Part shown: positions 18,668 through 29,715 of the stretch, in pieces
Numbering within the stretch: the first letter of the stretch is position 1
Layout of the letters: each line of letters opens with the position of its first letter
Assembly: GCA_002840765.1 (NCBI GenBank)
Contig: PHCE01000016.1
Coordinates: 1-64,000, forward strand
Length of the DNA stretch: 64,000 nucleotides
Source: Betaproteobacteria bacterium HGW-Betaproteobacteria-7
GTDB taxonomy: Bacteria > Pseudomonadota > Gammaproteobacteria > Burkholderiales > Rhodocyclaceae
Direction: 5' to 3'
Position numbers and translations under genes: made by a program
Notes under the pieces: generated by a model
Databases searched by the model: none
The model's input: only the letters and a program-made list of their open reading frames with translations
What the model was told of the DNA's origin: nothing

Positions 18668-19107
18668 ACATAGCCCGCAACAGTGACGATTTCCTGCTAG
18701 ATAGCGAGCGCGCCGGCCTTTACTACCTGCCGACCGAACGCTGGGAGAATCTCGGCCAACAGGCCCGCCGGCACGGTTTCCACTTTTTGACGGCTGACCT
18801 GTCCGCCTGTCGGACGACCGCCGAAGCACTCAGCGAACTGGGCCGCGCCTTCGCCTTTCCCGCTTGGTACGGCGCCAATTTCGATGCCCTGCTCGATTGC
18901 CTGGCCGACCCCGACTGGTTGATGGCGCCTGGCCAGATTCTGCTGATTTCGGGTTTCGCCAGCCTTCGCCGCAGCATTGGGGAAGATTTGAGCACTTTGC
19001 AGGAAGTTCTCGCGGCGGCAGCGGAAGAACGGAAGACGAGCGCCAAACCGCTCTGGATCGTGATCGACGCCCCGGCCCGTGGCATCACCCCCTGCCCTGG
19101 CGCATGA
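18664..19107 (+). CDS. Barstar-like ribonuclease inhibitor
   Basis: A 147-residue cytoplasmic protein with the barstar fold at about residues 50-140. The signature F-P-A-W-Y-G-A-N-F-D-A-L-L-D-C-L-A-D, which covers the barnase-binding helix, is well conserved. An N-terminal extension of some 45 residues precedes the core. The start ATGA overlaps the ribonuclease stop, which ties the pair translationally. It should bind and block the preceding RNase. Family members also occur without a nuclease, but here the partner is adjacent. Confidence 0.9.
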   Translation: MNIARNSDDFLLDSERAGLYYLPTERWENLGQQARRHGFHFLTADLSACRTTAEALSELGRAFAFPAWYGANFDALLDCLADPDWLMAPGQILLISGFASLRRSIGEDLSTLQEVLAAAAEERKTSAKPLWIVIDAPARGITPCPGA

Positions 19108-19553
19108 ACGGCAACAAGCAACCGCTTTCAGTGCTTGTCGTCATTCACACGCGGGCGCTTGATGTCCTGTTGCTCGAACGCGCCGCCCATCCTGGTTTCT
19201 GGCAATCAGTCACCGGCAGCCGCGAGGGCAACGAGCCCCTACCAACCACCGCCCGTCGCGAGGTCGAGGAGGAAACCGGTATCCCGCCGGACAGCGGCTG
19301 CCTCGATGACTGGCGAATCGCCAACACCTACACGATTTTCCCCGCTTGGCGCCACCGCTACCCGGATGGGGTCAGAGAGAACGTCGAACATGTCTTCGGT
19401 CTCTGCCTGCCGGCACGCTGCGACATCACGCCGGCGGCGGACGAGCATCGCGACTGGCAGTGGCTGCCTTGGCGGGAGGCCGCCGAGCGCTGTTTTTCCT
19501 GGAGCAACCGGGACGCCATTCTGCTTCTGCCAAGAGCCATCGCCCGCACTTGA
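19104..19553 (+). CDS. nudB: Dihydroneopterin triphosphate diphosphatase NudB
   Basis: A 149-residue Nudix hydrolase, the folate-pathway enzyme that removes pyrophosphate from dihydroneopterin triphosphate. The Nudix box is intact (G-S-R-E-G-N-E then A-R-R-E-V-E-E-E-T-G-I), preceded by the NudB-specific F-W-Q-S-V-T-G-S. The ATG at 19104 overlaps the barstar stop by 4 bases. nudB normally follows aspS closely in betaproteobacteria; here the RNase/barstar pair lies between them. Its stop codon lies inside the -35 element of the hsp20 promoter. Confidence 0.92.
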   Translation: MNGNKQPLSVLVVIHTRALDVLLLERAAHPGFWQSVTGSREGNEPLPTTARREVEEETGIPPDSGCLDDWRIANTYTIFPAWRHRYPDGVRENVEHVFGLCLPARCDITPAADEHRDWQWLPWREAAERCFSWSNRDAILLLPRAIART

Positions 19554-19577
19554 AAGCGTCTTCGGGCACCCTATATT
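19549..19577 (+). promoter_or_regulatory. Sigma-32 (RpoH) type heat-shock promoter of hsp20
   Basis: CTTGAAA (19549-19555), a 14-base gap and CCTATATT (19570-19577). The -35 matches the sigma-32 consensus exactly and the -10 is one base off CCCATAT-like forms. It precedes a small heat-shock gene by 36 bases, so transcription starts just upstream of the AGGAG site. Confidence 0.78.
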
Positions 19578-19612
19578 GGTTGCACAAGGCTTTTTCACTG
19601 AGGAGAGAAACC

Positions 19613-21000
<1,388 letters not shown>

Positions 21001-21004
21001 CGGC

Positions 21005-21646
21005 ATGAGCGGGGAACGCACCTGGTTGTTCGATCTCGACAACACCCTGCACAACGCCACCCCGCACATCTTTCCCCACATCAACCGCTCGATGCGCGAA
21101 TACATCGAGCGTCACCTGGGCGTAGACGAGCACGAAGCGACACGCATCCGCCAGCATTATTGGGTGCGTTATGGCGCCACCCTGCTCGGCCTGATGCGCC
21201 ATCACGGCACGGACCCCAGGCACTTCCTGTGGGAGACGCACCAGTTCCCCGAACTGCAGCGGATGATCGTCTTTGAGAAGCCGCTGCTGCATACGCTGCG
21301 CCGCCTGCCCGGACGCAAGATCATCTATTCCAATGCCCCGCGCCACTACACCGAAGCCGTACTGCGCATCACCGGTCTGGAACGCTGCTTCGATGCGGTG
21401 TATGCCGTCGAAAACCTCAAGTTCCGGCCGAAACCAATGCCGGCGGGCTTCCGCGCCTTGCTGCGCGCCGAACACCTCGATCCACGGCGTTGCATCATGG
21501 TCGAGGACAGCCTGCCCAATCTGCAGACCGCCAAAAAACTCGGCATGTATACGGTGTTGGTGAGCACTGGCTCACGCCGCTCGCCCTACGTAGACGTAAC
21601 CATCAGATCCGTTCTTGATTTGCCCCAGCGCTGCGCCCGTCTATAA
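21005..21646 (+). CDS. Pyrimidine 5'-nucleotidase, HAD superfamily
   Basis: A 213-residue HAD hydrolase of the SDT1/pyrimidine nucleotidase branch, which dephosphorylates UMP or CMP. Motif I is W-L-F-D-L-D-N-T-L-H-N-A with the nucleophile Asp at about residue 10. Motif II is I-I-Y-S-N-A, and motif III/IV is K-P then M-V-E-D-S-L-P-N-L. The H-N-A after motif I is typical of this branch. Position between argB and slmA is a conserved betaproteobacterial arrangement. The true substrate is inferred from the family. Confidence 0.85.
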   Translation: MSGERTWLFDLDNTLHNATPHIFPHINRSMREYIERHLGVDEHEATRIRQHYWVRYGATLLGLMRHHGTDPRHFLWETHQFPELQRMIVFEKPLLHTLRRLPGRKIIYSNAPRHYTEAVLRITGLERCFDAVYAVENLKFRPKPMPAGFRALLRAEHLDPRRCIMVEDSLPNLQTAKKLGMYTVLVSTGSRRSPYVDVTIRSVLDLPQRCARL

Positions 21647-21678
21647 TCTTCGGAACAATAAACCGAGGGGAGAGACAC

Positions 21679-22287
21679 ATGGCTAGCAAGCCCGGCGAAC
21701 GCCGCCTGCAAATCCTGCAAACCCTGGCCGGCATGCTGGAAACGCCGAAAGGGGAGAAAATCACCACGGCCGCCCTGGCCGCCAAACTTGAATGCTCCGA
21801 AGCTGCGCTCTATCGCCACTTCGCCAGCAAGGCGCAGATGTACGACGGGCTGATCGAGTTCATCGAGCAGAGCCTGTTCGGCGTCATCAACCAGATCACT
21901 TCCGAGGAAGAACAAGGCTTCAAGCAGGTCGAACTGATCATCGGCCTGTTGCTGCGCTTCGCCCAGAAAAACCGTGGCATGACGCGGGTGCTGATCGGCG
22001 ACGCCCTGGTCAATGAGAACGAGCGCCTGCAGACGCGCATCAACGCCTTGCTCGACAAGGTCGAGGCAGCGCTCAAGCAGGCCCTGCGCGTCGCCGCCAC
22101 TCAGGACAACCTGAAACCGGATGCCGACTTCGGCGCGCTGGCCAACCTGTTGCGCTGTTATGTGGTTGGCCGCTGGGAACAATACGCCCGCTCCGGCTTC
22201 ACCCGCGAACCGCTGACCCAGTGGCCGCAGCAATGGCCGATGCTGTACTTTGCCTGCCTGTCACAGTCCGGCGCACCGGGCGGGTAA
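21679..22287 (+). CDS. slmA: Nucleoid occlusion factor SlmA (TetR family)
   Basis: A 202-residue TetR-type DNA-binding protein. The helix-turn-helix is at about residues 30-60 (T-T-A-A-L-A-A-K-L-E-C-S-E-A-A-L-Y-R-H-F), followed by S-K-A-Q-M-Y-D-G-L-I-E-F-I-E, which is distinctive of SlmA. In E. coli SlmA bound to its sites blocks FtsZ assembly over the nucleoid. The gene follows the nucleotidase by 32 bases and ends at a GC-rich hairpin. Confidence 0.9.
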   Translation: MASKPGERRLQILQTLAGMLETPKGEKITTAALAAKLECSEAALYRHFASKAQMYDGLIEFIEQSLFGVINQITSEEEQGFKQVELIIGLLLRFAQKNRGMTRVLIGDALVNENERLQTRINALLDKVEAALKQALRVAATQDNLKPDADFGALANLLRCYVVGRWEQYARSGFTREPLTQWPQQWPMLYFACLSQSGAPGG

Positions 22288-22294
22288 ACAACAA

Positions 22295-22316
22295 CGGGGG
22301 GCCCGCGGGCCCCCCG
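22295..22316. terminator. GC-rich palindrome between convergent slmA and hemB
   Basis: A perfect 22-base palindrome (CGGGGGGCCCG and its mirror complement), centred in the 48-base gap between two stops. No long T tract follows on either strand, though the leftward side continues with TTGTTGTTT. Probably a bidirectional terminator of unusual, almost pure G/C stem. Confidence 0.55.
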
Positions 22317-22335
22317 CCGAGAATACATCAGGGAC

Positions 22336-23406
<1,071 letters not shown>

Positions 23407-23471
23407 TCAGAGCCAACAGATGGCACGCGCTATCTCCCGCTTCACCTCCCTGAGCGGGTGTCTTGACCACG

Positions 23472-24134
23472 TCAAGGCATTTTGGCCCCCGGACCCCCCT
23501 TATCCGGGGGCCCTTTGTTTTCCAGCTTCTTGAGCGGAATGTCCAGCCAGCCAGCCAGGACCGCTTCAGCTTCATCAACGCCACTCTTCTTCAGGCTGGA
23601 AAACAACTGCACCGAGTACAGTTCGGCGTCGCCCCAAGTCGCGACCTCGGCCTTGATCGAGCGCAAGGCCTTGGTCTGTTCCTGGCGGCTCAGCTTGTCG
23701 GCCTTCGACAGCAGGATGTGGATCGGCCTTCCGGTCGGCCGGAACCAGTCGATCAGGCGCAAGTCGAGATCGGTCATTGGCCGGCGGATATCCATGATGA
23801 CAACCAGTCCGGCCAGTTGCTCACGCTTGTTCAAATAGGGGCCGATCAGCCCCTCCCACTGCGAGCGGATTGCTTCCGGTGCCTTGGCATAACCGTAGCC
23901 AGGAAGATCAACGAAATACTTGCCGTCGGCCAAGGTGAAATAATTCAGGTGCTGCGTGCGGCCCGGCGTCTTGCTAACGTAGGCTAGGCGAACGCGACCG
24001 GCGAGCGTATTGATGGCGGAAGATTTGCCGGCATTCGAGCGTCCGGCAAAGGCGACTTCACGAACGGAATCCTGGGGCAGATCACGGAGATTGGCGACGG
24101 TTGTAAGGAAAACCGCCTGCTGAAACAGTGGCAT
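23472..24134 (-). CDS. engB: Ribosome biogenesis GTPase EngB (YsxC/YihA)
   Basis: A 220-residue GTPase needed for late assembly of the large ribosomal subunit. G1 is G-R-S-N-A-G-K-S, G2 lies near S-K-T-P-G-R-T-Q, G3 is D-L-P-G-Y-G and G4 is S-K-A-D-K. The ATG at 24134 is the family start; the frame runs further upstream but there antisense to the cytochrome gene. The last 20 residues ([16 protein letters not shown]) look foreign to the family and are encoded by a GC-rich inverted repeat (see 23484-23512). Divergent from cytochrome c4, as in many relatives. Confidence 0.95.
   Translation of the reverse strand: MPLFQQAVFLTTVANLRDLPQDSVREVAFAGRSNAGKSSAINTLAGRVRLAYVSKTPGRTQHLNYFTLADGKYFVDLPGYGYAKAPEAIRSQWEGLIGPYLNKREQLAGLVVIMDIRRPMTDLDLRLIDWFRPTGRPIHILLSKADKLSRQEQTKALRSIKAEVATWGDAELYSVQLFSSLKKSGVDEAEAVLAGWLDIPLKKLENKGPPDKGGPGAKMP
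23484..23512. repeat. GC-rich inverted repeat inside the 3' end of engB
   Basis: GGCCCCCGGA (23484-23493) is perfectly complementary to 23503-23512, with a 9-base loop. On the plus strand CTTTGTTTTC follows, which makes it look like a terminator for plus-strand transcription, antisense to engB. A second small inverted repeat CTTGAC/GTCAAG (23462-23476) straddles the engB stop codon. Confidence 0.6.
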
Positions 24135-24242
24135 AAAAAACTCGGAAGACCCGCCAAGGCTGGGCGAAGTGTTATAGAATAACAGGTTTGAAACTTCCCG
24201 TTCCGGCCAAAGCGCCCACAAACGCGTACAAGGAGCTCGTAA

Positions 24243-24878
24243 ATGATTCGTTCCGCGGCAATGGCAATCCTTCTTGCCACCACTGTCATCGCTCATGCAG
24301 CTGAAGGGGCCAAGAGCAAGGCTGACCCTGCCAAGGGCAAAATCGTCGCCGAATCGATCTGTGTCGCCTGCCACGGAGCGGACGGCAACAGCATGACTTC
24401 GGCCAACCCGCACCTGGCTGGACAGATCGAACCGTACATCTACAAGCAACTGGTCAATTTCAAGGCTGCCGACGGCAAGCCCGCTGCCCGCAACAACCCC
24501 ATCATGGCCGGCATGGTTGCCGCTTTGACTGATGAAGACATGCGCAACGTCGCTGCCTGGTTCGCCAGCCAGAAGCTGACCCCGGCCGCTGCCACTGACG
24601 AGAGCAAGATTGCCCTTGGCCAGCGCCTTTGGCGCCAGGGTGACTTCAAGAAGGGCGTCCCCGCTTGCGCCGGCTGCCATGGCCCAGCCGGTGCCGGCAT
24701 TCCTGCCCAATATCCGCGCCTGGCTGGCCAGTTCCCTGAATATACGGTCACCCAGCTGAAGGCCTTCCGGGTTGACGAGCGCGCCAACGATCCGGAATCG
24801 ATGATGCGCACGATTGCCGCCAAACTTTCAGACGTGGAAATCGCAGCCGTCGCGGAATATGCCGCCGGCCTGCGCTGA
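24243..24878 (+). CDS. Diheme cytochrome c4, periplasmic
   Basis: A 211-residue protein with a signal peptide ([15 protein letters not shown]) and two class I cytochrome c domains. Heme sites are C-V-A-C-H near residue 42 and C-A-G-C-H near 142; candidate axial methionines lie in N-P-I-M-A-G-M and S-M-M-R-T. Cytochromes of this type carry electrons to terminal oxidases or denitrification enzymes. AAGGAG precedes the ATG, and a strong terminator follows. It is divergent from engB, a common arrangement. Confidence 0.93.
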   Translation: MIRSAAMAILLATTVIAHAAEGAKSKADPAKGKIVAESICVACHGADGNSMTSANPHLAGQIEPYIYKQLVNFKAADGKPAARNNPIMAGMVAALTDEDMRNVAAWFASQKLTPAAATDESKIALGQRLWRQGDFKKGVPACAGCHGPAGAGIPAQYPRLAGQFPEYTVTQLKAFRVDERANDPESMMRTIAAKLSDVEIAAVAEYAAGLR

Positions 24879-24896
24879 GCGACGCAATTCCCCAAC

Positions 24897-24925
24897 AAAG
24901 GCAGCTTCGGCTGCCTTTTTGTTTT
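24897..24925 (+). terminator. Intrinsic terminator of the cytochrome c4 gene
   Basis: AAAGGCAGC, loop TTCG, GCTGCCTTT: a 9-base-pair stem with a stable UUCG tetraloop, followed by TTGTTTT. Confidence 0.92.
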
Positions 24926-24995
24926 CAAGGCTTGGCAGCCCCCGACGGTGGGGATAGACTGGCCCGACAACAAACCCCCAATAGAGGAGATACTC

Positions 24996-25427
24996 ATGAA
25001 AACACTCAAACAACTGCTGGCCGACAAGCAGCGACCACTCGCCTTCGTCGCCCCGGCGGATTCGGTTTACCAGGCACTTTCTGTCATGGCGCAACACGAT
25101 GTTGGCGCTGTACTGGTACTTGATGGCGAGAGACTGGTGGGTATCTTTTCCGAGCGCGATTACGCGCGCAAGATGATCCTCCACGGCAAGAGTTCCCGCG
25201 AAACCGCTGTGCGCGAAGTAATGAGCGAACGCGTCGCCTATGTCGGGAAGACCGCAACTCTGGAAGAATGCATGGCGTTGATGACCGAGAAGCGCTTCCG
25301 TCACCTGCCAGTTCTCGAAGATGATGGCAGCGTGGCCGGGCTGATTTCGATTGGCGACATGGTCAAGGAAACCATCAGCGCCCAACAATTCCTGATCGAC
25401 CAACTGGAGCGCTACATCAGCGGCTGA
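24996..25427 (+). CDS. CBS domain pair protein
   Basis: A 143-residue protein made almost wholly of two CBS motifs (about 8-62 and 72-128), including G-A-V-L-V-L-D-G-E-R-L-V-G-I-F-S-E-R-D-Y-A-R-K and R-H-L-P-V-L-E-D. Such stand-alone pairs bind adenine nucleotides and sense energy charge, but the target of this one is unknown. AGAGGAG precedes the ATG at 24996. The HDOD gene starts 1 base after its stop, so the two probably act in the same signalling step. Confidence 0.88.
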   Translation: MKTLKQLLADKQRPLAFVAPADSVYQALSVMAQHDVGAVLVLDGERLVGIFSERDYARKMILHGKSSRETAVREVMSERVAYVGKTATLEECMALMTEKRFRHLPVLEDDGSVAGLISIGDMVKETISAQQFLIDQLERYISG

Positions 25428-25428
25428 A

Positions 25429-26274
25429 ATGTCCGAGATCGACCCACGCATCCACTTCCGTATTCTTGAGGACATCGCCCGCGACCTGTCGGGGGATGTC
25501 AACTTTCCTACCTGCATGGATGCAGCCATCCTGGTGCGCAATACGCTCAGGGATCCGATGGCGAGCCTCGAACGTGTGGTTCAAGTGGTCGGGATCGAGC
25601 CGCTCATTTCAAGCAAGTTGCTGCGACTGGCCAACTCGGTCAGTTACAACCCCTCCGGCAAGCGCGTGACCGATCTCGCCACCACCATCGGGCGCCTAGG
25701 CTTCGAGGTGGTGCGGACGACTTCGCTGGCGGTGGCCATGGATCAGATGCTCAAGTCGCGCAATCTGGCCGCCTACGACGATCTCGCCCGCCAAGCCTGG
25801 GAGCACTCGCTGCAGGTCGCCGCCATCGCCCGTGTGCTGGCCCGTCGCATCGGCCGGGTCAAACCGGATGAGGCAATGCTGGCCGGCCTGGTGCACGACA
25901 TCGGCATTTTCTACCTGCTCTTCCGAGCCGCTGAATATGCCGAATACCGCGACAACCGCGATGCCATGCTCGACCTGATTCGCGGCTGGCATGAGAGCAT
26001 TGGCGAGAGTCTCCTGCATATTCTCGGCCTGCCGGATCACATCACCGAGGCAGTTCGCGACCACGATCAGCCACAGAACATCGAGGCCCCGTCGAGCATT
26101 CGCGATATTTTGTATTTCGCCAACTTGCTGGCCATGGACACCCAGTGTTCACTGCTCACCGAAATCCCCCCTGAAACAGTAGAACAGACGATTGGCGACC
26201 GAAGCCGTTTCGCCGATTTGCTCGAAGAGGCGGCGGAAGACATTCGCGAATTGCGGGCAGCTCTTGCCGTATAG
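25429..26274 (+). CDS. HDOD domain signalling protein
   Basis: A 281-residue protein with an HDOD domain at about residues 20-215. It resembles HD phosphohydrolases (H-D-I-G at about 150 in G-L-V-H-D-I-G-I-F-Y) but in a context typical of HDOD proteins, whose enzymatic activity is generally lacking or unproved. HDOD proteins act in regulation of motility, cell cycle or c-di-GMP related pathways. Co-transcribed with the CBS protein (1-base gap). No output domain is visible, so a protein-interaction role is likely. Confidence 0.82.
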   Translation: MSEIDPRIHFRILEDIARDLSGDVNFPTCMDAAILVRNTLRDPMASLERVVQVVGIEPLISSKLLRLANSVSYNPSGKRVTDLATTIGRLGFEVVRTTSLAVAMDQMLKSRNLAAYDDLARQAWEHSLQVAAIARVLARRIGRVKPDEAMLAGLVHDIGIFYLLFRAAEYAEYRDNRDAMLDLIRGWHESIGESLLHILGLPDHITEAVRDHDQPQNIEAPSSIRDILYFANLLAMDTQCSLLTEIPPETVEQTIGDRSRFADLLEEAAEDIRELRAALAV

Positions 26275-26343
26275 GAATCGCGCAGTACGCCCGGCTGGCT
26301 TTTCGCGATCATTAGGCGAACCCCGCCAGGAGCACCGAAACGC

Positions 26344-27009
26344 ATGAGTTTTCAACCTGATGCGCGACAGCTGGCCTGGCTGAAGGTCGTGCTCCTCGTT
26401 CTTTGTCTGCTCCCCGCCACCCGCCTGGCATGGCTTGACTGGCAGGGACAGGGCGCAGAGGATGCGATCGAGCTGGCCCAACGCTGGACCGGTAGCTGGA
26501 CCTTCAACCTGTTGCTACTGACCTTGTGCATTTCACCACTGCGCGCCCTCACCCAGATGCACTGGCTGCTGCGCCTGCGCCGCTTGCTTGGTCTCCTGAC
26601 GTTCTTCTACGCCGTTCTCCACCTGCTGACCTTCATCGGCGTTGACCATAATTTCGTGCCCGAAGCCATCGCCCGCGATATATTCAAGCGCCCCTACGTC
26701 AGCCTCGGCTTCGCCGCCTTCCTTCTGCTCGTCCCGCTGGCCGTCACTTCCGGACAATGGGCGGTGCGTCGGCTAGGCGGCCGGCGCTGGCAAGAGCTGC
26801 ACCGCAACATCTACTTGATCGGCATTCTCGCCAGCGGCCACTACCTCTGGTTGGCCAAGAACGAACAATGGCTGTGGGCGCTCGTCTCCAGTGCAGCCAT
26901 GGGCCTGCTCATCGGCTGGCGCATTCGCGAACGACGGCGCAAGGCGATCCCGGTTGCGCGACTCCCGGAAGCCAAGCCGATCCGCTTCTTCAAGCAGAAA
27001 CCGGACTGA
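26344..27009 (+). CDS. msrQ: Heme-binding membrane subunit MsrQ (YedZ)
   Basis: A 221-residue protein of the ferric-reductase-like transmembrane family with about six membrane helices. Histidines likely to bind heme lie in Y-A-V-L-H-L-L-T-F and in E-L-H-R-N-I-Y and G-H-Y-L-W. MsrQ passes electrons from quinones to the periplasmic methionine sulfoxide reductase MsrP. The catalytic partner msrP, usually directly upstream, is absent; the upstream gene is the HDOD protein. The stop abuts the bioC stop with no spacer. Confidence 0.88.
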   Translation: MSFQPDARQLAWLKVVLLVLCLLPATRLAWLDWQGQGAEDAIELAQRWTGSWTFNLLLLTLCISPLRALTQMHWLLRLRRLLGLLTFFYAVLHLLTFIGVDHNFVPEAIARDIFKRPYVSLGFAAFLLLVPLAVTSGQWAVRRLGGRRWQELHRNIYLIGILASGHYLWLAKNEQWLWALVSSAAMGLLIGWRIRERRRKAIPVARLPEAKPIRFFKQKPD

Positions 27010-27888
27010 TCAACGCCCCGACGGCCGATCGAAACGGACGATGGCGCGCCCGTCGGCCAGTTTTCTCGACGCCACCTTCCAAGCATGACCATAAACCACT
27101 TCGAAGGTCGCCGGCAGCTTTCCGGCCTGGCGCATCGCTTCGTAAGCCGTGCGCGCCGCCACCCAGCCCTGGCGCCCGCTCAGGCCATGGCCTCGGGATT
27201 TCATGGCGCAGGTGCTGCCGGCCGCGCGCAGGTCGGCAAAAAGGGCGTCGAGATCGCTGTAGGTCAGGGTGATCACTTCCATGTCCATGACCGGGTCGGC
27301 AAAGCCGCAACTGACCAACATGTCCCCCAGATCGTGCATGTCGATGAAGCGCTGGGTATGGTCGCGCCCATCACCGAAAGCTGCGCGTAGCTCTTTCAGC
27401 GTATCGGGGCCGAAAGTGGAAAACATCAGCAAACCGTCGACTTCAAGCAGGCGGTGTGCTTCGGCGAATACCGGCAGCGGATCGTCGAGCCAATGCAGCA
27501 GGAGATTGGACCAGAGCAGGCTGGCGCAACCGGCGGGTAGCGGCACACTGGCCGCATCGGCCGCCAGGCGCAGCGGCCCCGTCTGCCGGCCCAGGTTCAG
27601 CCAACGACGCCAGCCCGCGGTTGCCATATCTGTGTTGGCCAGCATGGCTGGCACCAGATCGACACCGATCAGCTCGGCGGCTGGATACCGCGTGGCCAGG
27701 CCGGCGAAACTGCCGCCACGACTGCACCCAAGATCGACGATACGCCCCGGCTGCAAGCTGACGTAATCGAGACGCTCCTGCATGCGCCGGTCGATCTCCC
27801 GAACCAGAAAATCGCCTTCGCCATAGCCCGCCGCCACCCGGGAAAAACGCCGGGCAACCTGACGGCGGTCGACAAAACCAGCGCTCAA
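27010..27888 (-). CDS. bioC: Malonyl-ACP O-methyltransferase BioC
   Basis: A 292-residue SAM-dependent methyltransferase that caps malonyl-ACP to start pimelate synthesis for biotin. The N-terminus ([12 protein letters not shown]) and the SAM motif [10 protein letters not shown] are BioC features, as is L-L-L-H-W near the middle. The start is TTG, overlapping the bioB stop (TTGA), which supports translational coupling. Convergent with msrQ at zero distance. Confidence 0.9.
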   Translation of the reverse strand: MSAGFVDRRQVARRFSRVAAGYGEGDFLVREIDRRMQERLDYVSLQPGRIVDLGCSRGGSFAGLATRYPAAELIGVDLVPAMLANTDMATAGWRRWLNLGRQTGPLRLAADAASVPLPAGCASLLWSNLLLHWLDDPLPVFAEAHRLLEVDGLLMFSTFGPDTLKELRAAFGDGRDHTQRFIDMHDLGDMLVSCGFADPVMDMEVITLTYSDLDALFADLRAAGSTCAMKSRGHGLSGRQGWVAARTAYEAMRQAGKLPATFEVVYGHAWKVASRKLADGRAIVRFDRPSGR

Positions 27889-28868
27889 ACGGCCTTCACA
27901 CCGAGGCGGGCGAACAGCGCATCATCGCGATCGACTTCCGGATTGCTGGTCGTCAACAGATGGTCGCCGTAGAACATCGAGTTGGCACCGGCCAGGAAAC
28001 AAAGCGCCTGGAGTTCATCGCTCATTTCCTGACGGCCGGCCGAGAGGCGAACCCAAGAGGTCGGCATGGCGATACGTGCAGCAGCGATGGTGCGGACGAA
28101 TTCGAAGGGATCGAGACGTGGCACGTCGGCCAGCGGCGTACCGGGAATCGGCACCAGGTTATTGATTGGCACCGACTCCGGGGGCTGCGGCAAATTAGCC
28201 AACTGGACCAGCAGTGCCGCCCGGTTCTTGCGCGATTCGCCCATGCCGATAATGCCGCCGGAACAGACATTGATGCCGGCATCACGGACCTGATCGAGCG
28301 TATCCAGGCGATCGTCATGGGTGTGGCTCTTGATCACCTGACCGTAGAACTCGCGATCAGTATCGAGATTGTGGTTGTAATAATCGAGACCGGCATCCTT
28401 CAGCTTTTCCGCCTGCCCGTCCTTAAGCATGCCGAGCGTGACGCAGGTCTGCATGCCCAGCGCCTTGACCTCGCGCACCATGTCGAGAACGCGATCGAGA
28501 TCATTGTCCTTCGGCCCCTTCCAGGCTGCCCCCATGCAGAAACGGGAAGCTCCCTTTTCCTTGGCGGCGCGGGCTGCTGCGACAACTTCATCAAGCGGCA
28601 TCAGGCGTTCGCGTTCGAGATCCGTATCGTAGCGCGCCGATTGCGAACAGTAGCTGCAATCCTCCGAACAGCCCCCGGTCTTGACCGAAAGCAGCGTCGA
28701 GCGTTGAATGGCGTTGGCATCAAAATGCTGGCGATGCACCCCCTGGGCTTGCCAGATCAGATCCATCAATGGCATCTCGTAGAGCGCAAGCACCTCCTCA
28801 ACCGTCCAGCGACGGCTCGACGACTGTTGCGGAAGGGTGGAAACGGCGGCGACTGAGCTGGCTTGCAT
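27885..28868 (-). CDS. bioB: Biotin synthase
   Basis: A 327-residue radical SAM enzyme that inserts sulfur into dethiobiotin. The SAM cluster cysteines are Cys67, Cys71 and Cys74 in [12 protein letters not shown]; the [2Fe-2S] region is represented by F-C-M-G-A-A and the C-terminal S-A-G-R. The ATG at 28868 is selected because the upstream 28 codons lie in the comF promoter region. It leads a bioB-bioC operon; bioA, bioD and bioF are not in the window. Confidence 0.95.
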   Translation of the reverse strand: MQASSVAAVSTLPQQSSSRRWTVEEVLALYEMPLMDLIWQAQGVHRQHFDANAIQRSTLLSVKTGGCSEDCSYCSQSARYDTDLERERLMPLDEVVAAARAAKEKGASRFCMGAAWKGPKDNDLDRVLDMVREVKALGMQTCVTLGMLKDGQAEKLKDAGLDYYNHNLDTDREFYGQVIKSHTHDDRLDTLDQVRDAGINVCSGGIIGMGESRKNRAALLVQLANLPQPPESVPINNLVPIPGTPLADVPRLDPFEFVRTIAAARIAMPTSWVRLSAGRQEMSDELQALCFLAGANSMFYGDHLLTTSNPEVDRDDALFARLGVKAV

Positions 28869-28945
28869 GAGGTACCTGACGAAAGAAATGGCAGAACGCG
28901 GGATAAGCGATCCGTAATTATGAATTATCGAGAAGGCTAAAGGCG

Positions 28946-29668
28946 ATGTCAATTTTACCCTACCCGCCGTCCATTCTTCCGCGACACCTTGTCCGTCGAC
29001 TGGCGGCGGAACTCCTCCCGAGCAGTTGCCTGCTCTGCGGCGATGACACCGGTGGACCGCTGCTCTGCGCCAGCTGCGACAACGATTTGCCGATCCTGCC
29101 CAGCGAACGCCTGTGCCCGCGCTGTGCCCTGCCGACCACGCATGGCGAGCATTGCGGCGCCTGCCTGAAGGAGCCTCCCCATTACAACCGGGCGCTTGCT
29201 CTGTGGGCCTATGAATTCCCCGCCGATCGCATCATCCATGCCCTGAAATATCAGCACCGCCTGGCCGTCGCCGACTGGTTGGGGTCGCGCCTGGCGGAGC
29301 GGCTGACGCCGGCCGGCCAGACGCTGCTGCCGATGCCATTGCACACGGAACGTCTGCGTGAGAGGGGTTTCAACCAGGCCGGCGAGATTGCCCGCGGCAT
29401 GGCGCGGACACTGGGCCTGCCTTATCAACCAGACCTGTTGCACCGGCAGCGCCCAACGCGCCCCCAGGCGGAGTTGCTGCCCGGCGAACGGCAACGCAAT
29501 GTGCGCGGCGCCTTTGCCTGTAGCGGCGACCTTGGCGGCCGCCATGTGGTATTGGTTGACGATGTGATGACTACGGGCGCCTCGGCCAACGAATGTGCCC
29601 GCGTGCTGCGCCTGCATGGTGCCGGCGACATTACGCTGGTCGTTGCGGCGCGCGCCCTGAAGCACTGA
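28946..29668 (+). CDS. comF: ComF family phosphoribosyltransferase-like protein
   Basis: A 240-residue ComF homologue. The N-terminal zinc finger shows C-L-L-C-G then C-A-S-C and C-P-R-C with C-G-A-C. The C-terminal phosphoribosyltransferase domain has the PRPP loop [13 protein letters not shown] at about 193-205. ComF proteins aid transformation by pulling single-stranded DNA inward in competent bacteria; the window also encodes type IV pilus proteins that such uptake needs. Divergent from bioB; the trmL start follows about 47 bases after the stop. Confidence 0.9.
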   Translation: MSILPYPPSILPRHLVRRLAAELLPSSCLLCGDDTGGPLLCASCDNDLPILPSERLCPRCALPTTHGEHCGACLKEPPHYNRALALWAYEFPADRIIHALKYQHRLAVADWLGSRLAERLTPAGQTLLPMPLHTERLRERGFNQAGEIARGMARTLGLPYQPDLLHRQRPTRPQAELLPGERQRNVRGAFACSGDLGGRHVVLVDDVMTTGASANECARVLRLHGAGDITLVVAARALKH

Positions 29669-29715
29669 TCCGTGGTCTAATCGCGGACTTTCACCATCAA
29701 GCCTCCCTGCTGCGC

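Noticed and set aside
17048..18829. 593-codon open frame antisense to aspS and the RNase gene
   Set aside because: Codon pattern mirrors the real genes; no recognisable motif.
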